Shown here: positions 1 to 13,373 of the stretch, piece after piece | Layout of the letters: every line of letters begins with the position of its first letter | How positions within the stretch are numbered: the first letter of the stretch is position 1 | Source of the DNA: Lytechinus pictus | Lineage: Eukaryota; Echinodermata; Echinoidea; Temnopleuroida; Toxopneustidae | DNA: 64,000 bases | Direction of reading: 5' to 3' | NCBI RefSeq assembly: GCF_037042905.1 | Contig: NC_087261.1 | Coordinates: 20,475,117-20,539,116, forward strand | The notes under the pieces: model-generated | Database searches by the model: none | Seen by the model: only the letters and a program-made list of their open reading frames with translations | Told to the model about the DNA's origin: nothing | Position numbers and translations under genes: made by a program

Positions 1-3000
1 TGGTATCCATTGGCCTGTTGCATGACGAGATGAGCGATACGTAGGAACGTCCTAGGACCATTCTTCCGAGATAGGAAGATTGGCGACAAATCAGCGCTTT
101 CCGTTTCACGAAGGCAATTTTGTCTTTCAAGTCCGCGACATCGTTTGATATCGATAGTATCGGAAAAATATTTAGTCTTCATCGTCACCTGAACCTTTTA
201 TTTTGGAATGACGACTTTTCATAAAATCATATATATATTTCAATAAAAGGGGATCAAATAATGTTTTATTTATTACCGATTGTAGAATTGATGTATGGAG
301 CGTACTTTATGAGGTAAAAACAGAAAAAACTTTCAAGATTCACAAACATAACTGGATAAAATCGAAATTTTCATTATTTTCTTTATTTAGAACACGGTGT
401 CCTTTTAGAGACACCTTTCATTGATATTTCAACGAAATAGACCCTTGTCTGACATAAAAATTGATTTAACTAAGAAATTTCGACATTTTATTAGTTCAAT
501 ATACTGATTTTTTATTGAATACATATATATATAATGATGATTTTGCAAATTATGCGTTAATAAGTTATCTGTTGAGGTAAAAATAGGGTTTGAATGTAGT
601 AAACAAAATCAATAGTGTCTGATTGTATGAGACTAAAATGGAAAATATGAGAGGCTGCCTGTGAAAAATCTAATTTATTTATTTTATTTGTCAGATATAA
701 CGCAAGAAATACAAATATGAGTGTTTAGGGTATAAACATAGTACCAGTTGCATGATGAGTAACAGAAGACAAGGAAAATATGCAAACATGTCCAAGTGGA
801 TAAAGTAGTGCTTTGCAATAACAATTAAAACATAGAAAAAGGTGTGCAATCCGCAATGGAAAAAATACTATTTACAGAAATAATGCTAAATATTACAATG
901 ATCATAAACATTGGTCATCTCTAAAGTCGATCACTTAATTTATGGAAGCTTATATAAGAATATAAGGTTTAAGAATATAAAAAATATATATGTTCAACAT
1001 TTCAAAGTTGAGGAGTATAGAGACTACATTATTGCTTTAACATTACATAGGGGCCGAAAAGGGCCTACCCTACGATTTAAAATGCGCCTCTTCGTATGGA
1101 CTTTCCATAATCTTTTCTTTAATGAACTAGCTTAATATCCTCATTTGTAATAATTGTGATGGATTCGTAAGCTATAGGCCTAATCTGTATCTTAAATTCA
1201 ATGAGCTATTTTGTTACTGCAGATTTTTTGCTTTGTTTCACTGTTTCACATCTCCAGTTAGCCCAAATCCGACAATTAATTTTTATTGATTAAAATTAAT
1301 CTCAGCAAAAAAAAATAATTATAATGAAAATGAAATAAAAATAAATGAATGATTTACCATGTTTAACATTTTAGTTTTGTATCGTGTTTTTTTTTGCTGA
1401 ACGTTATAAACACGTTTTTACCTTACATAGGCCCTAATTTATTTTAAAGAAATTTGTTTTCATGTTGTTTAATTATCTATAATGAGAAAGCATGAGGGTC
1501 AGAGAGATAGTGCCACCCATTTCGATATTTAAAAAAAAAAAATTAATGGAAATGGTGTGGGGATAGGACGGAGAATAAAAGAAAAAATATTTATAAAAAT
1601 ATTTGGGCCTACAATTACCCCCGGACATAATGCCCGGAGAAGTTAAAATGACATCTGTTTTTGGTCGTCTTGCCGTGCAAACAGACGACCTAAAATTTAT
1701 GACAACTAGCCCCCATATAAAAAATAACTTAGGCCAAAAATGTTTAAAGGTGATATGTCAGTGTGGCTTGCCGTAAACGCATTTTCTCTCAATGCCGACG
1801 GTGGCGGGCGGTGTGCAAAGAAGATCATGCCTACGTAGGACATGTCTGGAGGTGTCTTTCCAAGACCATGTACAAGGACCATTCTTCGTATCGCCCAAAT
1901 CGGCTTTGTGAAACAGTTGAGCGATATCTCGTTCTTACGTAGAATGGTTCTACGAAAGACCCTTTCATGCAACAGGCCCCATGAAATGTCCACTCGTCAA
2001 TCATGAAAGTGCCCCCCCCCCCCCGGGAAATATTACCGGTACCGTAGGCGTAGTCCGTACACGAGTTGGTCTGAGGAGTTATTGTTAACCAAAAAAAAAA
2101 TAGTTTTCAGCTGTTCTGGCTAGCCTACGTGGGTATGCAACTTACCGTCACCATCCTTGATTGTTTCAATTTGAACACGTCCCATGATTAATGTAACAAA
2201 GAGTACTTTTACTATGAAGTCTTTAAGTCAAAAAGTGATCTCACTGCACTGCGAGTACGAACACATTTGAGTACATGCCACAGTAAGGTGTCGTCAAAAG
2301 TAAAATACAGTGTGAAAAAATAAATCGATGGTATCAAAGTGGACGGGGTAGGAAGGAAAAAAAAGTAAAGTTTTTTTTCGCCGGTACCTCTGTCCATCAA
2401 CATTTCGTCTAACAACCATTTGGTTCAATCATCACTTCGTCTTATCACCAGTTCGTCTATGACAATTTCGTCTTATAACCAGTTGGTGTAACATTTTTTT
2501 TTCATTTTCGCCTAATTAACACGACTTGCGCGATTTCTCTCTTTCGTTATAGTGTTGCAATTTTACGGCGTCATGCAGTGCCCTCATAAGTTCCGCCTGC
2601 AGCCGGATCCGTACCTGACCTGATCATACCCCCTCCTCCGGCCTCTCATCGGCCTCTCCCTCTCAAATCTTAAAATTTACCCAATATGTATTGTTAATTG
2701 CTGTATGGGCTTATACGAGAACTTTCAGAGGCGCAATAAAGGGCAAAGAAAAAAAAAAGGGAAATATTTGAAATATAGAATGCATATCAAATAAAAAAGA
2801 ATCAATTAAATTCAGGGACGAAAAAAAAAAATGTTTTTTTTATAGTGATACCTCACAAAGGGCGCGTTTCATTATAGAGCATTAGGCCTATGATAATGTG
2901 AATATAATTTTGTAATGCGCCGGTATCCATCATAAGAAGATGCTCATGGCTCAACAAAATGCCCTTATTTTATTTTCCTTTTTTTTTTTGGGGGGGGGGT

Positions 3001-3375
3001 AGGCCTATGCCCCTCCCCATCAATTCTGGTGAGAAAGGAAATGACGCTTATTGCAATTACCTTACCTTAACAGACTGAACAATCTAGAAACAAAAAGGGG
3101 CATTTATCAAAAATGAATAAGGGCAAATATGGGGCACATATTGATCAGAGGCGAAGGGGCGCACTGCAAAAGAGAAATTTCAAAATAAAAGGGAAATGAG
3201 GCCAATAAATTAACACATTTTGAAATGAATTTAAAGATGCTCATGCAGAAAAAACAGGATGTTCATTAAAATTAAATAAACTGCCGCTGATTTGGCATGA
3301 AAAAAAATCAGCGGTTGAATGAAGGGCGATTTCTGATATATAGGAGAATGGTTACTTATAATAATATAATGCAAA
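1..3375. other. Non-coding, repeat-rich left flank
   Basis: No convincing exon is seen. The first 180 bases and 1750-1990 share words (a GGCCTGTTGCATG end, a GAGCGATA block and an AGGACCATTCTTC block) and look like two diverged pieces of one short transposon. About 2395-2490 is a degenerate tandem repeat of units like TTCGTCTTATAACCAGT. Long homopolymers occur at 2015-2026 (C) and 2990-2999 (G). Short open frames here lack splice context or protein-like composition. Confidence 0.5.
2395..2490. repeat. Short degenerate tandem repeat (TTCGTCT/ACCA units)
   Basis: Words of the form TTCGTCT followed by A/T-rich bases and ACCA(G/T)TT recur about every 18-25 bases: CATTTCGTCT, CACTTCGTCT, CAGTTCGTCT, AATTTCGTCT. 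Four to five diverged copies are visible. No coding meaning is seen. Confidence 0.5.
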
Positions 3376-4539
3376 TAGTAGACTTGTTAACTGCAAAAAA
3401 AGGGGTGAACGCTGCATTTTTTAGTACAAATGTCCCACTTGGCACAAATGTTCCTTGAGTCAAAAGAAAAAGATTCATCCAAAGAGACACGCTGTATCTA
3501 TGCAAATAAGCAAGTAATTTGCATAAATTTGCATATTATGTCGATATAGTGAAAACAAGTATTTTAGAATATACATTTAACCAGAACTGCCCTAAAATTG
3601 GAAGTAAAGACTTAGGGTAAGAAAGGGAAGAAAATTGTCATAAAATGATTAAGATATCCTTGTTTATTATTACCTAATTTGCATAAATTAGGCAAATTAT
3701 AATTCAAAACAGAGTATTTTTTCATGAATCCTCAACTGTTTTATAAATAACAGCAATTAATACACAATGTCAACATTCTACATGAAAGAGAATATATTAG
3801 CGAAAACATCGATATGCTTCATGACAGCATTGGTGTCTTAATTTGCTTAGAAAGAGGGCAAATATGTCAAAATGTATGACGTGATATTACGCTAAAACGA
3901 GACCAAAGCAACCTCTATGTCACAGTCACACTCACGAATCCTACAATAAAGCGATCAATGGTATGTGATTCGAGATAACACAATCCCAACACAATAGCTT
4001 CCATCGGCTTCTCGTATCGGTTTTGTTGGTGTGTCTGCCACACCGTAATCTATGATATATACAGGCAAAATGCATTTCGGTATCGGTAAAACACCATTTG
4101 TTTTATTTGTTTCTAATGTGTTCCCCTTGGAAAATTTACAGGAGACATTGCTTTGCAGGTTACTGCTTTAATGAAGCTCTGGACCATGAATTCATGATGA
4201 CTGTACCCTACCTCAATCCATATTTTATTAAAATATATATCTTTTGGAGACCCCGAAGTGGCAAAACTGCATTCCCGCTACTTTACAAAACCAGATTGAC
4301 TTGTATTATCGACTTGGAAAAGAAAGATGTATGAGACACCAGTCAACATGTTTCCTGAAGAAAGTTTTTGTGTTTATTTCAGCCTACGCCCACGGGAGCC
4401 TTCTGAATTTAGCCCATCCCTTCTCCTTTTTTCGACACTAAATAAAAATATCGTGTTTTAAAGCCATCGGCAACGCAACTTGCGTTTATTGGTATAATAA
4501 AGCAACTTTTTATGTCTATATTTTATATTTATCAATATT

Positions 4540-4650
4540 AATATCATTATTATTGTTATAATTATTATTATTATTAATAATATTATTATTATTATTACTA
4601 TTATTATTATTATTACTATTATTATTATTATTCTAATTATTGTTATTATT
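4540..4650. repeat. ATT microsatellite in left arm
   Basis: An interrupted (ATT)n tract lies inside the left arm of the giant inverted repeat. Its partner tract is at about 6205-6345, and the two have different lengths, as expected for independently evolving microsatellites. Confidence 0.8.
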
Positions 4651-6204
4651 GTTCTGCAGTTTGTATACTGCTCTAGCACAGTAAAGGCTATAACCCAACA
4701 GAAGCATGCCTAGGATACCCTTTCCCCTTTTGGTTGTATGCATTCAAAAATAGTTTATTGTCTTTAGAACTCTTAAAAGTTTACTTTTGTTTGTATTGAT
4801 ATCTTAGAATAGATTGAGTAGAAAATACTGTACAATTGACATGTAGAGGAGCTGTGGTACATTGAAGAAAAGCCACACGTAAGCTCCAAACTACTCAAAG
4901 CCCTTTATTGATTCCACTCTATGTTAAATTTAAATATTTTTAGAGCCCAATCGGAAGAAAGATGCATTTCTATAAACTGCACAGTAAAGCCGCTTTACGT
5001 TCTCCTCTTGGAGAAAAAATAGAAGGCATTGTTTTATATCGCATAAAATAAGTTCGTGTATATGACCATGATGACGGTGGCCTGTCGAAGTTGCCCAACC
5101 CTTTATTTTGTTTTGACAATATATATTTAGAATATCGTCTAAATGAAGCCCTCATTCTGGAAAAGGGCACTTATTAAAGGCAGCATCTACATTGCAGGCC
5201 CTAGCACCCGGAAGCGGGGGCTGAAGCACCCGCAAGATTTTCGGGGGGGGGGGGTGTGCTGCGTATATTATTCTCCATAGACATCATCCCCTGGAATTCC
5301 GGCAGATGTGACAAAACGAAAAAAAAGAAACGTTACCAAAATAACCTTCATTTTGTAGTGCAATCCTTTTTGTATATTTGTTTGTTAAATTTCTTGATGT
5401 AAATTTGAAATGCAAATAAGGTTCAATGTAAAATTTTGGTCCCAGGAAATTTAACAAGCAAATAAATAAAAAGGATTGCACTACAAAATGAAGGTTTTTT
5501 TGGTAACGTTTTTTTTTCGGTTTTGTCACATCTGCCGGAATTCCAGGGGGTGCTGTCTATGGAAAATAATACATGCAGCACACCCCCCCCCCCCGGGAAA
5601 TCTTGTGGGTGCTTCAGCCCCCTCTTCCAAGTGCCAGGGCCTCCTCTATATAATGTAGATGCTGCCATTAATAAGTGCCCTTTTCCAGATGAGGGCTTCA
5701 TTTAGACGACATTCCAAATATATATTGTCAGAACAAAATAAAGGGTTGAGCAACTTCGACAGGCCACCTCATGTACACGAACTTATTTTATGCGATATAA
5801 AACAATGCCTTCTATGTTTTTTTTTTTTTTTTTTGGGGGGGGGGTATTCAAGAGGAGAACGTAAAGCGGCTTTACTGTGTAGTAGAAATGCATCTTTCTT
5901 CCGATTGGGTTAAAAAATATTTAAATTTAACATAGAGTGGAATCAATAAAGGGCTTTGAGTAGTTTAGAGCTTACGTGTGGCTGTTCTTTAATGTACCAC
6001 AGCTCCTCTACATGTCAATTGTACAGTATTTTCTCCTCAATCTATTCCAAGATATCAATACAAACAAAAGTAATCTTTTAAGAGTTCTAAAGACAATAAA
6101 CTATCTTTGAATACATAAAACCAAAAGGGGAAAGGGTATCCTAGGCATGCTTCTGTTGGGTTATATAGCCTTTGCTGTGCTAGAGCATTATTACAAACTG
6201 CAGA

Positions 6205-6345
6205 ACAACAATAATAATAATAATAACAATAATAATGATTATAATAATGATAATAATAATAATGATAATAATAATAATAATAATGATAATAATTATAATA
6301 ATAACTTAAATTATTTTAATAATGTTTATAATAATATCAATAATG
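6205..6345. repeat. AAT/ATG microsatellite in right arm
   Basis: An interrupted (AAT)n tract is the inverted counterpart of the ATT tract at 4540-4650. The poly-asparagine open frame it produces is an artefact of the repeat. Confidence 0.8.
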
Positions 6346-7482
6346 ATGAATATAGATTTAAAAATATATAGATATAAAAGTTGCTTTATTATACAAAAAA
6401 ACACAGTTTGCCTTGCTGATGGCTTTAAAACACGATATTTTTAATTTAGTGTCGAAATACAGAGAGGGGATGGGGTAAATTGGGAGGGCTCCCATGGGCG
6501 TAGGCTTAAATAAACAAAAAACTTTCTTCAGGAAACATGTTGACTGATGTGTCATACATCTGTCTTTTCCAAGTCGATAATACAAGTCAATCTGGTTTTG
6601 TAAAGTAGCGGGAATGCAGTTTTGCCACTTCGGGGTCTCCAAAAGATATATATTTTAATAAAATATGGATTGAGGTAGGGTACAGTCATCATGAATTCAT
6701 GGTCCAGAGCTTCATTAAAGCAGTAACCTGCAAAGCAATGTCTCCTGTAAATTTTCCAAGGGGAACACATCAGAAACAAATAAAACAAATGGTGTTTTAC
6801 CGATACCGAAATGCATTTTGCCTGTATATATCATAGATTACGGTGTGGCAGACACACCAACAAAACCGATACGAGAAGCCGATGGAAGCTATTGTGTTGG
6901 GATTGTTTTATCTCGAATCACATACCATTGATCGCTTTATTGTCGGATTCGTGAGTGTGACTGTGACATAGAGGTTGTTTTGGTCTCGTTTTAGCGCAAT
7001 ATCACGTCATACATTTTGACACATTTGCCCTCTTTCTAAGCAAATTATGACACCAATACTGTCATGAAGCATATCGATGTTTTTGCTAATACATTCTCTT
7101 TCATGTAGAATATTGACATTGTATATTAATAGCTGTTATTTATAACACAATTGAGGATTCATGAGAAAATACTCTGTTTTGAATTATAATTTGCATAATT
7201 TATGTAAATTAGGTAATAATAAACAAGGATATCTTAATCATTTTATGACAATTTTCTTCCCTTTCTTACCCTAAGTCTTTATTTCCAATTTAAGGGCAGT
7301 TCTGGTTAAATGTATAATCTTAAATACTTGTTTTCACTATATCGACATAATATGCAAATTTATGCAAATTACTTGCTTATTTGCATAGATACAGCGTGTC
7401 TCTTTGGATAATTTTTTTTCTTTTGACTCAAGGAACATTTGTACTAAAAAATGCAGCGTTTAACCTCTTAACAAGTCTACTA

Positions 7483-9953
7483 AAAGGGGCATTCGTTAAC
7501 ACAAAACGGGTCTTTCTAAGATGAAAAAAAGGGCTCTGAACACATTAATATTTTTGTAAGGGTGTTTGGGAACTTTTTTTCCTTGGGGTAAATCACTATT
7601 CAGTGCTTCAAAACGTGCGGGGGTGGGCGCGGGGGCACTGTGCGCCCTGCTCCGCCCTCAGAATCGCCGTACCTGCTTCATCCCTCCCGGTTTGAAATTC
7701 TCTTTCTCCATGGGCATAATCTTGTATTTATTCGGCAATATATATAATTGCCCATTTTTTTCACCTAACTTCTTTCTTATTCTGTGCAAAATCGCGGCTA
7801 TATCTGGATTTGTTTAATTCACATCTCTTCCTTCTAGCATCGGGGGGGGGGGGGGGGTGACCCTTTATAATAGGTTTTTATTATGAATATTTGTTTAATG
7901 GTCCAAGTTGGAAAAGCGCCCTGGCCCCATGCAAACCCTCACCTTTTTGTTAAAGCGGAAGTCCTCCCGGGCTAACAAAAATTGTTTGAATAAATGGAAA
8001 ACAAATCAATGAAGCATTGCGCTGAGTTTTATCAAAAAGAAGTATTACGAAATCTTTCAATTTTCTCCTCATTATATCGATATGAAAGAAAATTTGAAAA
8101 GGCCTAACTCTCTGAACATGAGTGTAAAAAAATTTAATGTCACTGATATTCTTTTTTTTTAAATCTGGAACAAAAACGAAATGTTGTAAATTCGTATAAT
8201 ATAATTTATTCAAATCTGCAAAAATTGAATACATGTGCGTGTAGAACACACTGTGGCATACACTATGGGACAATGGGACACAGTGTTATTTCCAGTTAGG
8301 GGGGGGGGGTGTAGGCATCATAACAAATTCGTATTGTCATGGTCCTCATTTTGGCTTAACACACTTTCATTTCCCGATTTTTTTTCCTAATGTGAATTGG
8401 AGTGTCCCAGCGTACATCTTCATTTACTTCATATTACATGATTGCATTAACTTTGCACCGGAGTACTAGTATAAACCAAGTTGACATGGTTGAAGTAAAC
8501 TGTCATTCGTAAACACTTACACGGACGAGATAATCCAATTGAATGACACAGATTTTTTTTTAATAGGTAATGAATATATTTATGATAATATAGTTGCATA
8601 TTATTTCAGGGCACATAAAGCATTTTATATCCCATAAGCGGGTCCAACTGCAATCATTGCTTACATGCAAATCCAGCAACAATTACTCAAACGCATATTA
8701 ATTTTTGGAAGATGATAAAATATAAAATTTAAAGCTTTCTAGTCATCATGATCACATGTGTTTTTTATGATTGCACGGAAATCATAGAATAATATTATTA
8801 TGAGAAATATAAATATAAAAAGAATGGATAACAATGAATCCTGTCAATAGAATTTGAATAGACCTACTTTGACAAAACCTTATTCAATAGGGAGCCTATC
8901 TTATTGACATTCATGACAATCGACATTTTTGTGGGTAAATCAAATGGAATGGGGTATTTTTAAGAAAAATAGGGGAAAAACCCATGCAGATAGGTGAATG
9001 TTTGGACAAACTTGAACACACAATGAACCATAAGTCATTTCTTGTTTGAAAGAAGTGCAGAATTATAATCGTTCTAAATTCGTAATATAAGAAGGTCCTT
9101 TATCATACGCTGCAAAGTAGAGGTACTTATCAGTTCGCCATGTTAACAAAATACATAAAATACGACCTACCGGAATGTCATTTCTTGGAGTCTTGTTCAA
9201 AATAGCATTTTTTTTAATGAGCACATTTTAACAAATTAAGTGATATATTGATTATGTACATTCCCGAGTAAAACTTAGAACATGGGTGGTTATCCTAAAC
9301 ATTAAGTACGTGAAAATTTGGATAAGTGTCCCTAGTCTTCAAAATTTTAAAAGCTTTATTTGTGAGGTTAGCAATATACAAAAATCTAATGAATAAATAA
9401 AATAAATATGGGGTCCTCAATGTGGTAAAGAACCTACATTTTTTAAAAGATTATCACATGCTGTATAAAGAACCCTATACAAAAATTGGCAGGTTTCCTC
9501 ACACCAAAGTTCGTATATAAAAGAACCTGAAATCGATACTCTGGAACCCCATCCCCTTAAAAAGGAAAATACAATAAAACGGTTCTAATTCGAAATGATT
9601 GTTTAGAACCCGTTCCTGCTTCTATACGAAGAACCTAATAAAAGGTTACCTATCCGGGACAAAGAGAAACTAAGAAAGGGTCTTATCAGTTCCCCCTTTC
9701 TTTTTCTAAAAGACAGTGTACCACCTGTCAAAATCGACTCACCGGGTTGCCAATTTAAACTTACATTAAAACCATCCACAACCTCCTTTTTGTTTGCCCG
9801 ATATATTTCAAACTCTTCCTTTTATTTTCGTTATTTCGTTCTTTCATATACTATACAAATCATTTTGATCACCAAGAACAAATTTCTCTGTAACGGTAAA
9901 AATATTAATAATAGAATAAGATGTTGATAAATATGTTAACAATAGTAATCCGG
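7483..9953. other. Intergenic DNA without a recognised gene
   Basis: AT-rich sequence with poly-G/C tracts (about 7842-7857 and 8299-8309). About 7955-8270 resembles one half of the foldback MITE type that begins GGAAGTCCTCCC. No exon with credible splice sites and protein composition was found on either strand. Confidence 0.4.
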
Positions 9954-10098
9954 TGTCCCGTTGCATAAAAGTTACCATGGTAAAACTTTGCCCTCCAATG
10001 GTAACTACCATGGTAACAATGCTAAGCAGCCAATCAAAATCAAGGATTTCAAGGAAGTTACCGGAACGCAGAGTACTTAACTTTTATACAACGGGGCA
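9954..10098. mobile_element. MITE with CCCGTTGCATAAAAGTT ends, copy 1
   Basis: The left end TGTCCCGTTGCATAAAAG is mirrored by CTTTTATACAACGGGGCA at the right end, about 145 bp apart. The interior contains the palindromic words TTACCATGGTAA and CCATGGTAAC. A second copy with the same interior is at about 39816-39966 in an intron of gene A. It is a short non-autonomous inverted-repeat element of unassigned superfamily. Confidence 0.7.
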
Positions 10099-10235
10099 CA
10101 GGTTAGTTTTTCCATGGCACGATTTCATTTTGAGTCATCTGAGAACAACCTTTGTATGAATACAATTAGAATGTATCGATGGATATAGTGTTAAAGTACT
10201 CTATCCCTGCGGGAAAGAACACAATGCCACATAGT

Positions 10236-10845
10236 GGACCATTGTGAAAATATATTATTCACACTGTTGAAATGCTCAAATTCAACATTGTAGAGATATT
10301 GTCACACAGTGGACACCTCGACAGTGTGACCGTTCACAGCGTGTTCACAATGATGGTCGACTATGTGATGATGTGATTCACACTGCTAAAATCCTTACAT
10401 TTAACACTGCATAGGCCTACATGTGAAAGTGATACACACTGTGGCACGCTGAAAATATTATTCACACTGTTGGAATGCTCAAATTCGATTGTAGAGATAT
10501 TTTCACACAGTGGACACCTGGACTGTGACTGTTCACAGCGTGTTCACAATCATGTTCCACTTTTGATGATGTGATCCACATTGTTGAAATCCTTACATCT
10601 AACACTGCATACATGTGAAGGTGATACACACTGTGGCACACTGAAAATATTATTCACACTGTTGGAATGCTCAAATTAAACATTGTAAACATGTATATCC
10701 CACCGTGGACACCTCAATAGTGTGACAGCATGTTCTTAATCATGGTCGACTATGTGATGATGTGATCCACACTGTTGAAATCCTCAAATTTAACAGTGTG
10801 AAGGTGATACAACCTGTGTCACATTGTGTTCTGTACAGTAGAGTT
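10236..10845. repeat. About 195-bp tandem repeat rich in CACACTGT
   Basis: Three diverged units start near 10236, 10447 and 10641, each opening with a TGAAAATAT-ATTATTCACACTG block followed by GAATGCTCAAATT, then ACAGTGGACACCT, then GTGATGATGTGAT. The units are thick with CACTGT/ACAGTG words, related to the 14.4-15.4 kb minisatellite. Confidence 0.75.
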
Positions 10846-11113
10846 AATCTGACCGATATGGGAATACATCGAATAATGCGATCATAATTTATAAACCCCT
10901 ACTGGAAAAAAAAGTTTTCCACCACACACTGCTATGCCAAAAAAGTGAAGTGTGGAAAATAATCTAAAATAATTTGAGCATTCACAGTGTAATCACATAT
11001 TCAGAAGTCATAATCCACTTCGTGAACGCAACCATGGCAATTTGCACATTACTCAGACTCCCTGAAGAAGAGTGGATCCACAGTCTTGACAGTGTGAATT
11101 TGTCTTCACTCTG

Positions 11114-11759
11114 TTAAAGGTCAAGCCCCCCCCCCCGAAAAAAAGAACTGATTTGAACCAATGGAGAAACATAAAACAAGCATAAAACTGAAATTTCATC
11201 AAAATCGGATATAAAATAAGGAGGTTATTGCATTCAAATATTTTTCCACAAAACAGGGGGCCGTTTCATAAAGCTGTTCCTAAGTTAAGAGCGACTTTAA
11301 GAACAACTGGTGATCCTTTACGGTGGTAAATGTTATATACCAAACACCCACCAATTATACTGTATACACAACACAGTGATATTATGCAAATTAGAGAGTC
11401 GATGGTGTCACTATTTCTTTTCGTTGGTTATTGTTTTAACTATTAAATACAATATTTCACTTTTTCAGATTTGAACATAAAGGAAACTCTTGGTTAAACC
11501 ACAAAATGTTAAAACGATAGCATTTCCACGTGATCAGGGAGGAATAAAACCTTGTTTCACATGAAAAATGAGGAGAAAGTTAAAATAGTTCATTATAATA
11601 AGGAATAGTGACTTGGATTTCATCGGTCCCCTCATTTGCCTATCGACCAGGATGTAACTGTTTTGTGATATTATTTGATGAAATTTTCAGTGGTGTGCTT
11701 GTTTGACTTTTCTCTTTTTATTCAAATCAACTATTTGATTGGTGAACTTGCCCATTAAA
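11114..11759. mobile_element. Foldback MITE (TTAAAGGTCAAG ends), interrupted
   Basis: The left end TTAAAGGTCAAGCCCCCC faces GGTGAACTTGCCCATTAAA at the right end. Inside, TTTCATCAAAATCGGAT on the left is mirrored by an ATCC(G)ATTT-TTGATGAAATTTT-like block on the right. Near 11258 a fragment starting GGGGCCGTTTCATAAAGCTG is inserted. That fragment belongs to the family seen complete at 36679-36864. Related foldback elements are at 23872-24410 and 42106-42715. Confidence 0.6.
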
Positions 11760-12163
11760 TTTCAGTATTTTATTAGACGTGTGAATCACATACATATTCT
11801 ACCACACTGTGAACATGCTTTGACCCACTGTGTTCTTAACAGCAAGTTGCTATCTTCTCAGCAGCATAGAAAACAGTATGAAAAGCATTAAAATGTTATG
11901 AAAGCATTTTTATCATGTCAAAAAGTAAAGTACTATCTATGAGAAAACATAGCGTTCAGCGCTGGTAGGCCTATTTTAAAAAAAAATGAACGTTTATTGC
12001 TTTCTTGGGCACGTTTTTATTCGCCGATATTTCCAAATCATGAAATGCTTCGCTTTTCATGAAAATATTTACACTTGAGCATTATATTCAATATTTCGAT
12101 ACATTATTAAACAAAAACTATATCATCGAGTCCTCATCGGCGGGTCACCAAATGAAAAAAAAA

Positions 12164-12757
12164 CTTAAAGGAGAATGAAACCCTTGAAACCAGCTGAATC
12201 AATATCAAAGAAAAAAATCAAAGAATCATATTGTTGAAAGTTTGAGGAAGATTGAATGAATAATAAGAAAGTTACGAGCATTTGAATATTGAGATCACTA
12301 ATGCCATGTAGATCTTCGTATTGGCAATGCGACCAAGATCTGTGATGTCACACACGTACAACTCCCTCATTACTTTAGTACGTATTTCACATATATTCTC
12401 ACTTTTATAGAGTCTATCACAAGGTGAGGTGTTCTCTTTAAGAGAGGACAAGTACAGAGGTTTCACAACATTATATCATTGATGAATCATTTGTCATATG
12501 ATTAGAATGAGCAAAAAGAGATGTTTTGGGGTATATTTTCAGCGTCCAAAAGGGGAGAGTTGTTCATCTGTGACATCATAGATCTTGGTCGCATTGCCAA
12601 TTGGAGGATCTCCATAGCATTAGTGATCTCGACATTCGAATGCTCATAGCTCTTCTATTGCTAGTCCTATTTTACTCAAACTTTTGTTGATCTTATTCTT
12701 TGATTTTTCTGCTTTCACAAAAGCTAACTTGCTCCAAGAGTTTCATTCTCCTCTAAG
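12164..12757. mobile_element. Foldback MITE with about 150-bp inverted ends
   Basis: CTTAAAGGAGAATGAAACCC at the left is mirrored by GTTTCATTCTCCTCTAAG at the right. The inverted match continues inwards for roughly 150 bases, including a GCGACCAAGATCTGTGATGT block against its complement near 12570-12600. There is no coding capacity. It lies just downstream (minus strand) of the PPxY gene. Confidence 0.75.
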
Positions 12758-12942
12758 AGAGCAATAGGGGAGGCCGGAAGGCCTATACCAAGTCGGGAAA
12801 GATACTGTTAAATTCTGAAAGAAAGTGCCTCCTACATTGATTTTGGCTTTCAGCTGCTGATAGTGATATAATGTACAGTTCGTCAGAACTCGCATATTCT
12901 CATTATATTACAGGCGTGATAACAAAAGCATGATAAACTTTA

Positions 12943-13373
12943 TCATAATTTCGTGTCGGCTGTTTCGCTATTCTGTCTTTTTCTGTCCCTGGAATTCGAA
13001 GCTTGCCTGTTATCTGCTTTTATGACGTCATCATATGAGGGAGGGGGTGAAGGAGTTTCTGGATCCTGACTGGTCAGTGCATATCCCGGGCCGTTTGCAT
13101 TTTGAAAACAAAAGGGGGAAGGCTCATTTCCCGTATAGAGAGGCGGTGGTGAAAAATCGTCCGGCCGGATACCCGGTGATGGTGGCGAATATATAGCTTC
13201 AACATGAAGTATTCGGGCTCGGTTCGGATTCCTTGCACCGGTTGCACCGGCTTGGCCCGTTTCAATATTCTCTCCGTTTGAATCGGAATTGTTTCTGAGC
13301 TTTTTACTCCACGTCGCACAGCAGCATACGATTAAAAGAAGTCCTAAAATGATAAAAACCCACGAGTAGTCAC
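12943..13373 (-). CDS. PPxY protein gene, terminal coding exon
   Basis: 431 bases with no internal stop. They begin after a strong pyrimidine tract and CAAG acceptor and end at TGA (12945-12943). The exon encodes the membrane segment and the entire tail. It shows protein-like codon use (GC-richer than the flanks) that contrasts with the AT-rich surroundings. The last residues are RKRQNSETADTKL. Confidence 0.72.

Larger units (their letters stand above)
3376..7482. repeat. Giant 4.1 kb inverted repeat (foldback element)
   Basis: The left arm (3376-5393) is repeated in reverse complement as the right arm (5446-7482), around a 52-base unpaired centre. Both outer ends read TAGTAGACTTGTT. Matching blocks occur along the whole length. 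For example, the sequence around 4098-4334 reappears inverted at 6552-6788, and an ATT array in the left arm (about 4540-4650) faces an AAT array in the right arm (about 6205-6345). The arms differ by scattered substitutions and small indels, so this is not a simple assembly mirror. No transposase-like protein is visible, which suggests a non-autonomous foldback transposon or an inverted duplication. Confidence 0.85.

Noticed and set aside
4098-4334. 78-codon protein duplicated at 6552-6788
   Set aside because: The duplication is the inverted-repeat arm itself. No known domain, and no sign of selection on the frame (substitutions are not biased to third positions by eye).
5423-5913. Several overlapping open frames near the palindrome centre
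   Set aside because: The frames on opposite strands mirror each other because of the inverted repeat, and poly-G/C tracts drive their composition.
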